Below are positions 29,134 through 36,429 of a DNA stretch of 64,000 nt, piece after piece. Origin of the DNA: Chloroflexota bacterium. GTDB lineage: Bacteria; Chloroflexota; Anaerolineae; UBA1429. Location: NCBI GenBank assembly GCA_012729455.1, contig JAAYDC010000014.1, forward strand, positions 196,890-260,889, written 5' to 3'. The translations under genes and the position numbers were made by a program. Numbering within the stretch: position 1 is the first letter of the stretch; every line of letters begins with the position of its first letter. The notes beneath the pieces are model-generated. The model had not been told where the DNA came from. It worked only from the letters and a program-made list of their open reading frames with translations, and made no database searches.

Positions 29134-30221
29134 GAGAACATCCTGGCACGTTCCAAACCCGCGGCACGCATCGCCGCGCGAAGCTCGGGGCGCGTGGTCA
29201 CCTCCAGGATCGCCTCCGCCAGTGCGCCGGCATCATCAGGCGGTACATAGCGGGCCGCCTGCCCTCCTACCTCGGGCAGCGAGCTCGCCAGAGTGGTGAT
29301 GACCGGACAGCCGCACGCCATGGCCTCCAGCACCGGCAGTCCAAAGCCCTCATAAATCGAGGGGAACACCAGCGCGTCAGCGAGCGCATATATGGCGGCC
29401 TTGTCCTCCTCGGCAATGCCGCCCAGCAAAAGGACCCGCTCATCCAAGCCAAGCGCCTGAATGATCTCGCGCGGATCGCTGGCGACGGCCGAGCCAGGCG
29501 CCGGCAGGCGCCCGGCGATCACCAGCGGAATACCCTCCAGCTGCTCGTGCAGCTGTGCATATCCCTGCAGCAAGAGCTCGACACGCTTGCGTCGGTCGAA
29601 TCCACCCAGATAAAGCAGATAGCGCTGCGGAAGCGCCAGTTTTTCGGCGGTTTGCTGCAGCTGTTGCTCAGAGGGCGGCACCAGGTTGGGTGACACAGCG
29701 TTATAAACCGTCTGCACGCGTTCAGATCTCACGCCCAGATGGCTGCGGATATCCTGCGCGGCACTGTGCGAGACGGCAATGATCTGCTGGCTGCGCCGAC
29801 CCGACCAATCCGCCAGATGCATATAGGCGCGCATCCCCAGGCTGCGGCGGTAATCCGGAAAGAGCTGGTGGATCATGTCGTGGATCGTCACCACCACCGG
29901 CACGCGGTGCAGCGCGGGCGCGCCCTGGTAGGGGACGTGCAGCACATCCAGCCGGTCGTGCGCGGCTGCCCGCGGCAGGCTGATCTGCTCAAACCACACC
30001 TTGGCCAAACGCGGACTGCTGGCATCAAAGGGCGTGTACAGGCGGGTGGTCGGCATTGGGGAATCGTCCTGAGCGGTATCGGCATCTCCAAAGGCCGGCA
30101 GGTAGAGGCGAAACTGGTCCTGCGGGGCAGCCGCGACCAATGCCGGCAGCAGTCCGCGCAGATGCTGTCCGCTGCCGGTAGTGATCGATCCCCAAAAGGC
30201 GCCGCTGATGCCGATTTTCAT
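29076..30221 (-). CDS. Glycosyltransferase family 4 (GT1-type)
   Basis: VFPSIYEGFGLPVLEAMACGCPVITTLASSLPEVGG. Confidence 0.93.
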   Translation of the reverse strand: MKIGISGAFWGSITTGSGQHLRGLLPALVAAAPQDQFRLYLPAFGDADTAQDDSPMPTTRLYTPFDASSPRLAKVWFEQISLPRAAAHDRLDVLHVPYQGAPALHRVPVVVTIHDMIHQLFPDYRRSLGMRAYMHLADWSGRRSQQIIAVSHSAAQDIRSHLGVRSERVQTVYNAVSPNLVPPSEQQLQQTAEKLALPQRYLLYLGGFDRRKRVELLLQGYAQLHEQLEGIPLVIAGRLPAPGSAVASDPREIIQALGLDERVLLLGGIAEEDKAAIYALADALVFPSIYEGFGLPVLEAMACGCPVITTLASSLPEVGGQAARYVPPDDAGALAEAILEVTTRPELRAAMRAAGLERARMFSWRRSAAETLTVYQKALMG

Positions 30222-30263
30222 ACTCGTGCCACGATTGTAGCGGCGGAAGCTTTGGCAGGCAAC

Positions 30264-30292
30264 TTGCAGCGGCTGGGGCGGGGCATTATAAT
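30264..30292 (+). promoter_or_regulatory. Sigma-70-type promoter of guaA
   Basis: TTGCAG (30264-30269), 17-bp spacer, TATAAT (30287-30292). Confidence 0.65.
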
Positions 30293-30330
30293 CCGAAAAT
30301 CACCCCTTACCATAACCGTGAGGTTAAGAG

Positions 30331-31884
30331 ATGCCGCAGCCCAAACCATCCCATCACGACGTTGTTGCGATCATCGATTACGGCTCGCAGACCAGTCAGC
30401 TGATAACCCGCCGAGTGCGCGAGGCAAACGTTTATGGCGTGCTGGTGCCCTGGGATATTGCCGCCGAAGAGCTGCGCCTCCTAAAGCCGGCCGGCGTGAT
30501 CCTTTCCGGCGGGCCCAGCTCGGTCTATGACGAGGATGCTCCCACGCTGCCCGGCGTGGTGCTCGAGCTGGGCGTGCCGGTGCTGGGGATCTGTTACGGC
30601 ATGCAGCTTCTGGCTAAAGCTCTAGGGGGGCAGGTGGCGGCGGCGCAAAACCGCGAATATGGCCAGGCAGAGCTGGTGAACGAGCAGAATTCGCCCCTCT
30701 TTGAGGGTTTGGGTGACCGGCTGCAGGTGTGGATGAGCCACGGAGACCGCATCGAAACTTTACCGGATGGGTTCGGCGTGCTGGCGCATTCAGCCAATAC
30801 GCCCATAGCAGCTATGGCGGATGAAACCCGCCGCCTGTACGGCCTGCAGTTCCACCCCGAGGTGGCGCATACCCCGCGCGGCAGCGAGATCCTGGCGAAC
30901 TTTATACGCATCTGCGGCTGCCGCGGCGACTGGGGACCCGGCTCGTTCATCGAAGAGCACGTCGCCGATATCCGCCAGACGGTGGGCGACGGCAAGGTGG
31001 TCTGCGGGGTATCGGGCGGGGTCGATTCGAGTGTGGTGGCGGCGCTGGTACACCGCGCCATCGGCAAGCAGCTCACAGCCGTGTTTGTGGATAACGGCCT
31101 GATGCGCAAGAACGAAGTCGCCGAGACCAACGCGCGCTACAGGGCCATGCTGGGCGAGAGTTATATCTCGGTAGATGCCAGCGAGCGCTTTTTGCGCGAA
31201 CTGGCGGGCGTGACGGATCCCGAAGAAAAGCGCAAGATCATCGGGCGCGTGTTTATCGAGGTGTTTGAGGAGCAGGCCCGCCAGATCGGCGGGGTCGATT
31301 ATCTGGCGCAGGGCACGCTCTATCCTGATGTGATCGAGAGCGCCTCGACGACCAAGTCGGCAGCACGCATCAAGAGCCACCACAACGTGGGCGGCTTGCC
31401 CGAACGCATGCACCTCAAACTGATCGAACCGCTGCGTTTTTTGTTCAAAGATGAGGTGCGCCAGGTCGGCCTGGCACTCGGCCTGCCCGAGGAGATGGTC
31501 TATCGCACGCCCTTCCCGGGTCCGGGCTTGGCGGTCAGGATCATCGGCGAGATTACCCGCGAGCGCCTGGCAACGCTGCGCGAGGCGGACGCGATCGTGC
31601 GCGAAGAGATCGCCGCGGCCGGGTTAGGGCGCGAGATCTGGCAGTATTTCGCGGTACTGACTCCCCTGCGCAGCGTGGGGGTCATGGGCGACAGCCGCAC
31701 CTATGCCGACGTCGTGGCCGTGCGGGCTATCACCAGCCAGGACGCCATGACGGCGGACTGGGCCAGGCTGCCCTATGAGGTGCTGGCGCGCATCTCGAGC
31801 CGCATCGTCAACGAGGTGCAGCAGGTCAACCGCGTGGTCTATGACATCACCACCAAACCGCCCGCGACGATCGAGTGGGAGTAG
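30331..31884 (+). CDS. guaA: GMP synthase (glutamine-hydrolysing)
   Basis: GAT domain ([17 protein letters not shown]), ATP-PPase loop [16 protein letters not shown]-terminal KPPATIEWE. Confidence 0.98.
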   Translation: MPQPKPSHHDVVAIIDYGSQTSQLITRRVREANVYGVLVPWDIAAEELRLLKPAGVILSGGPSSVYDEDAPTLPGVVLELGVPVLGICYGMQLLAKALGGQVAAAQNREYGQAELVNEQNSPLFEGLGDRLQVWMSHGDRIETLPDGFGVLAHSANTPIAAMADETRRLYGLQFHPEVAHTPRGSEILANFIRICGCRGDWGPGSFIEEHVADIRQTVGDGKVVCGVSGGVDSSVVAALVHRAIGKQLTAVFVDNGLMRKNEVAETNARYRAMLGESYISVDASERFLRELAGVTDPEEKRKIIGRVFIEVFEEQARQIGGVDYLAQGTLYPDVIESASTTKSAARIKSHHNVGGLPERMHLKLIEPLRFLFKDEVRQVGLALGLPEEMVYRTPFPGPGLAVRIIGEITRERLATLREADAIVREEIAAAGLGREIWQYFAVLTPLRSVGVMGDSRTYADVVAVRAITSQDAMTADWARLPYEVLARISSRIVNEVQQVNRVVYDITTKPPATIEWE

Positions 31885-31897
31885 CTGAATAGAGTTT

Positions 31898-32057
31898 GGC
31901 ATTTACCAGAGACCCAAGCAGTGAAAAAGGTTTGCTAATCCCAATCCGTTCAGACTATTATGGCCCCATAGGTTTATTGAAACCAATCATCCATATTGAC
32001 CTCTTTTGGATAGATGAAAAAGAGGCAATAAATAGACTGAAGCAGATTAACATATAA
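31898..32057 (+). pseudogene. Decayed fragment of a second TIR domain
   Basis: In-frame FTRDPSSEKGLLIPIRSDYYGPIGLLKPIIHIDLFWIDEKEAINRLKQINI*, co-linear with FTRDPSSEKGLFIPIRIDDYQPEGLLAPIIYVDLFGVEESEAKERLMQI of the downstream gene (DNA 32372-32523). Confidence 0.85.
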
Positions 32058-32065
32058 GGCTTACC

Positions 32066-32095
32066 TTGACAAAAGCCTGTCTTTGTAAATACAAT
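32066..32095 (+). promoter_or_regulatory. Promoter of the TIR-NB-ARC gene
   Basis: TTGACA (32066-32071), 18-bp spacer, TACAAT (32090-32095). Confidence 0.55.
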
Positions 32096-32135
32096 AGTAC
32101 ACCAGTCCTTAGTAGCAAGGGGTGAGGTTGTCCAA

Positions 32136-33863
32136 ATGCAAAAAACGGACTTCTTTATTAGTTATACTGAAGCAGACAAAAAATGGGCAACCTGGATCGC
32201 TTCAGTACTAGAGGCCAACGACAAAACCACATATTTAATGGCTTGGGATTTCAAGCCAGGGGATAATTTCGTTAAAAATATGCATGATGCACTAAGAAAC
32301 TGTGAACGATTCATTGCGGTTCTATCCGCTAGATACATGGGAAAGGTATATTGTCAGGCTGAGTGGACAGCGGCATTTACCAGAGACCCAAGCAGTGAAA
32401 AAGGTTTATTTATCCCAATCCGTATAGACGATTATCAACCTGAAGGTTTATTAGCACCAATTATCTATGTTGACCTCTTTGGGGTAGAAGAATCTGAAGC
32501 AAAAGAAAGACTGATGCAGATAACCGAAAAAGGCATACCAAGAACCAAGCCTGGCTTTCCCGGCACAAAGAAGCCGAGGTTCCCGGGGCAACTTCCTTTT
32601 AACAATATACCCTATACCAAGAATCATCACTTTACAGGACGAAAAGAAATCCTTAATGAGCTGATGGGATTCTTAAAACCTGGTGAGAGTAATCCTAATT
32701 CCATCGTCCTATGTGGTATGGGAGCTGTTGGGAAAACACAGATTGCACTTGCCTATGCACTAAACAATGGATATTTGTATGACACCATCTGGTGGGTCAA
32801 TGCAGAATATACGATTGCGTTGCTGAATTCATATCAGGACCTATTGTTGCAAAAAGGTATTATAAAGAAGAACATTTCATATGAAGAATCTGACATATTG
32901 CAATCTATTTGGGGATGGATGTCACAACAGCCAAACTGGCTGTTTATCTATGATAATGCGGAAAGCGAAAAGGAATTAGCAAAGTACCTCCCGCGCAGCA
33001 ATACGGGGCACATTCTGATTACCTCAAAAAGTCCGGAATGGCGTAATGTGGAAAAGATAAAAGTGGACGTATTTCAGCCACAGGAGGCAGTGGACTTTTT
33101 TAGTAGTTTCAAGCTAGAACAAAGTATTGACGATGCAAAAAAACTTGCCAAGGAACTGGGATATCTGCCGCTGGCTCTGGACCAAGCGGCAGCCTATATG
33201 TTGGAAAATGACAAGTCCTATCAAGAATATACTGATCTTTTCAAAAAATACCGGCTTGTATTATTTGAAAATGTTGAATATAAGTCCATTTCCTACGAGC
33301 AAACTGTTGCTACGACTTGGAATATTTCCCTAGATAAAATAAATAAAAGTGCGAAACAACTGCTCAAGCTTTTCGCTTTTCTGGCGCCTGATCATATTCA
33401 TAAGGATATGTTCCTCCAAAGCAGTGAATATCTGCCTGAACCATTGGCAAGCGTTGTTAGAGACGAACTGAAATTCGACGAGACTACGAGAGACCTTACA
33501 CGATATTCGCTGATCCAAACCGATAAAGGCCAGTTCCGCATTCATCGTTTGCTTCAGGAGGTAATCCGACAATCCTTAAAAGATAAAGTCCAATGGTTTC
33601 ACCATTGTGTAGGGATTCTATACAAGCTGTTTTCATATGGTCAGTATGATATGGAAACATGGGATATATGTGCCAGGCTGATGCCCCATGTACAATCGGT
33701 CTTAACACACGAAGAATTGAAAACAGAAACAGAAGAAATAGCCGGCTTGTATGCAGCAGGGGCACAATGGTTACATCATACCGCGCAATATGAAGAATCG
33801 CTCGAATGGCACAAAAAGGCATTAGCGATTCGAGAACAAGTCCTGGGTCCTGACCATCCGTAA
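32136..33863 (+). CDS. TIR-NB-ARC-TPR STAND NTPase, C-terminally truncated
   Basis: TIR: DFFISYTEADKKWATWIASVLE, CQAEWTAAF; NB-ARC: GMGAVGKTQIALAYA, WLFIYDNAE; start of TPR ending ALAIREQVLGPDHP*. Confidence 0.9.
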   Translation: MQKTDFFISYTEADKKWATWIASVLEANDKTTYLMAWDFKPGDNFVKNMHDALRNCERFIAVLSARYMGKVYCQAEWTAAFTRDPSSEKGLFIPIRIDDYQPEGLLAPIIYVDLFGVEESEAKERLMQITEKGIPRTKPGFPGTKKPRFPGQLPFNNIPYTKNHHFTGRKEILNELMGFLKPGESNPNSIVLCGMGAVGKTQIALAYALNNGYLYDTIWWVNAEYTIALLNSYQDLLLQKGIIKKNISYEESDILQSIWGWMSQQPNWLFIYDNAESEKELAKYLPRSNTGHILITSKSPEWRNVEKIKVDVFQPQEAVDFFSSFKLEQSIDDAKKLAKELGYLPLALDQAAAYMLENDKSYQEYTDLFKKYRLVLFENVEYKSISYEQTVATTWNISLDKINKSAKQLLKLFAFLAPDHIHKDMFLQSSEYLPEPLASVVRDELKFDETTRDLTRYSLIQTDKGQFRIHRLLQEVIRQSLKDKVQWFHHCVGILYKLFSYGQYDMETWDICARLMPHVQSVLTHEELKTETEEIAGLYAAGAQWLHHTAQYEESLEWHKKALAIREQVLGPDHP

Positions 33864-34399
33864 ACTGTAACAGTGTATAACAATATCATCAGAGTCTACG
33901 AAAGACAAGGCTAATAGGATACATTAGCATGATGATAGGAAGGTTTATATAGTTAATTGATAATAATTGATTATTTTTAAATATTTTGTTCATAATAATA
34001 CAAAAACAGACAGGCATGTGCACGGGCTTTTTAAGTGGCAATACTCAGTTTCGAACTATAATTTAAGACTCATTCAAGGTTAAATCGGGTTAAGCTAGTT
34101 AGTTTAGAATAGTCACATAATTAATATTGAGATGACTCCATGTCACCTTGGACTGTTAAAAAACTAATTGAGTTAGAGTGACCGTAACAAATACGTTGCC
34201 GTTCGTAGCCCATGCAAATACTGACCTGTATGGCTATCGCCTTCAAGATGTTCTCTGGTTACTCTTTTGACACCAAAAGGAGAAACAGCACCCAGAAAAG
34301 GGAGTTGTAGAATTTTTATGTTTTTTAAAGCCCTCCTTCGTCTTGATGGAAGGCTCTTGAGATAATAGCACTTGTATAGAAAATTCGGAGGCACACAAA

Positions 34400-35032
34400 A
34401 TGGCTTTTGATTTTAAAAAGGAATACAAGGAATATTATATGCCAAAGAATAAGCCTTGTATTGTCAGTGTTCCGAGAATGAATTATATCGCGGTGCGGGG
34501 GCAAGGAAATCCTAATATTGAGGATGGTGAGTACAAGCAGTCAATAGGTTTACTGTATGGTGTCGCATTCACGATTAAAATGAGCAAATTGGGTGACCAT
34601 CGGATCGAAGGATATTTTGATTACGTTGTCCCTCCGCTGGAAGGGTTTTGGTGGCAAGATGGTATTCGTGGAATCGATTACGGGCAAAAGGCAAAATTCA
34701 AGTGGATTTCAGTCATCCGCTTGCCTGACTTTGTAAAAATAGCCGACTTCGACTGGGCTGTTTCTGAAGCAACGAGGAAAAAGAAAACAGACTTTTCCAA
34801 GGTAGAGTTTATGACTTATGACGAAGGGCTGTGTGTCCAGTGCATGCACATCGGTCCCTACGATAATGAGCCTGCAACTGTTTCACTTATGCACGAGTAT
34901 ATGGAAAGTCAGGGATATGCTCTGGATATTACGGACAAGCGTATGCATCATGAGATTTACCTAAGTGATGCACGCAAGGTGACTGCTGAAAAACTAAAAA
35001 CCGTAATTAGACATCCGATAAAAAAGGTATGA
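34400..35032 (+). CDS. GyrI-like small-molecule-binding domain protein
   Basis: IVSVPRMNYIAVRGQGNPN...GLLYGVAFTIKM...CMHIGPYDNEPATVSLMHEYMESQGY; AT-rich composition. Confidence 0.85.
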   Translation: MAFDFKKEYKEYYMPKNKPCIVSVPRMNYIAVRGQGNPNIEDGEYKQSIGLLYGVAFTIKMSKLGDHRIEGYFDYVVPPLEGFWWQDGIRGIDYGQKAKFKWISVIRLPDFVKIADFDWAVSEATRKKKTDFSKVEFMTYDEGLCVQCMHIGPYDNEPATVSLMHEYMESQGYALDITDKRMHHEIYLSDARKVTAEKLKTVIRHPIKKV

Positions 35033-35357
35033 CAAATTCCAGTCGGCGCCCCGCTCGATCTAGGCTGACGCTCCAGCGCGTAACTGGGAGCGGCAGTATC
35101 CTGTTATGAGGTACGGTATAGAATCCACTCCGGCGTGACTGCACAATCAGGCGTATGCCTGCCATGTAGCCATAGTCAGGAGCGCCGCTATGCTCCGCAT
35201 TTACACCATCGGACCCCCCGTCGGTACGATCAGACCTGATCCGCCTCTGCACTGGCGCACCCGCCAGGTCGGTGTTTTGTGGGCTGAGGCGCCCAGTGTG
35301 TTATACTGAGAGCCACAAGGGGGCATTCTGTATAACCACTCTGGAAAGGACCAACCC

Positions 35358-35696
35358 ATGACAAAATATCTTTTTTATGGCATGACGGGCGAGAAAATGT
35401 GCTTTCAGCACATCCTGCTCAACGCTCTGGACCTGGCCAATGCCGGCGAGCAGGTCCGCATCGTTTTCGAGGGGGCGTCCGTCAAACTGGTGGCGACCTT
35501 TGAGGCCGACAACCACCCGCTCTATCGGCGCGCCAAAGCGGCTGGCATCATCGCTGGGGTGTGCAAGGCCTGCTCGATGGCGCTGGGCGTCTACGACGCC
35601 AACCTCGCCTCAGGTCTGACGATGCTTGAGGAGATGTCGGGACATGCCGGCATGAAACCCTTCCTGGCAGAGGGTTACACCGTCATCAGCATGTAA
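35358..35696 (+). CDS. DsrE-like small cytoplasmic protein
   Basis: 112 aa; HILLNALDLANAGEQVRIVFEG..VCKACSMALGV. Confidence 0.6.
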   Translation: MTKYLFYGMTGEKMCFQHILLNALDLANAGEQVRIVFEGASVKLVATFEADNHPLYRRAKAAGIIAGVCKACSMALGVYDANLASGLTMLEEMSGHAGMKPFLAEGYTVISM

Positions 35697-35702
35697 CAGG
35701 TC

Positions 35703-35736
35703 TGGCGCGGCTGATGCAATTCATGCAGCTGCGCCA
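35703..35736 (+). repeat. Intergenic hairpin after the DsrE-like gene
   Basis: TGGCGCGGCTG...CAGCTGCGCCA, one G.T and one unpaired position, no T tract. Confidence 0.5.
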
Positions 35737-35794
35737 ATCGTTATCGTCCTCCCCGATCACCAAATTATTCCATTTTGTGCCTGGCATCTTAAAG

Positions 35795-35824
35795 ATGCAT
35801 TAAAACAGGGCTCTCATGCATTAA
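35795..35824. promoter_or_regulatory. Phased 9-bp direct repeat upstream of the ECF sigma gene
   Basis: ATGCATTAA at 35795-35803 and 35816-35824, centre spacing 21 bp. Confidence 0.45.
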
Positions 35825-35847
35825 CCTGGTGAGAGCAGGAGATCGAG

Positions 35848-36429
35848 ATGGCCCTCAGCCTGACATCAGCAATCGAATACCGCCATGATACGGATCCGCG
35901 TTTACTGGATGTCTTCCTGGAAGCGATCGCCCGGGGTGACAAGGCAGCACTCACGGAACTGTATCATCGCACGAGTGCCTCGGTCTATGCTTTTGCGCTC
36001 TCTATCTTGCGCAACGCGAGCGACGCGGAAGATGTGTTGCACGATACTTTTGTGACCATCTTTACAGCCGGCGCCACGTATCGTTCGCAGGGCAAACCGA
36101 TGGCCTGGATCCTGACGATCACACGCAACCTTAGCTTGATGAAGCTGCGTCAGGAATCCAGAACCAGCGAGTTGTCGCAAGATGAGTGGGCGCTGATGGC
36201 AGACGAGCACCAGGGGTTGACCGCCGATGATGCGCTGGTTTTGCACAAAGTGATGCAAAACCTGTCGGATCAGGAACGGCAGATAGTCGTACTCCATGCT
36301 CTGGCAGGCTTCAAGCACCGCGAGACGGCCTCGCTGCTGAAGATGCCGCTGCCGACCGTGATTTCCAAGTATAATCGCGCAGTCAAAAAGCTGAGGGGAC
36401 TGCTCGTGAGAGGAGAGCGACAGTCATGA
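35848..36429 (+). CDS. ECF-type RNA polymerase sigma factor
   Basis: Region 2 (ALSILRNASDAEDVLHDTFVTIF) and region 4 (LSDQERQIVVLHALAGFKHRETASLLKMPLPTVISKYNRAVKKLR). Confidence 0.93.
   Translation: MALSLTSAIEYRHDTDPRLLDVFLEAIARGDKAALTELYHRTSASVYAFALSILRNASDAEDVLHDTFVTIFTAGATYRSQGKPMAWILTITRNLSLMKLRQESRTSELSQDEWALMADEHQGLTADDALVLHKVMQNLSDQERQIVVLHALAGFKHRETASLLKMPLPTVISKYNRAVKKLRGLLVRGERQS

Noticed and set aside
34173-34394. Short minus-strand ORFs in the AT-rich island between the TIR and GyrI-like genes
   Set aside because: No recognisable motifs and several overlapping alternatives; could be decayed sequence but not supportable as a gene.
35191-35309. Short + frame MLRIYTIGPPVGTIRPDPPLHWRTRQVGVLWAEAPSVLY*
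   Set aside because: Faint resemblance to the N-terminus of SARP/BTAD-type regulators, but too short and without context to call a pseudogene.
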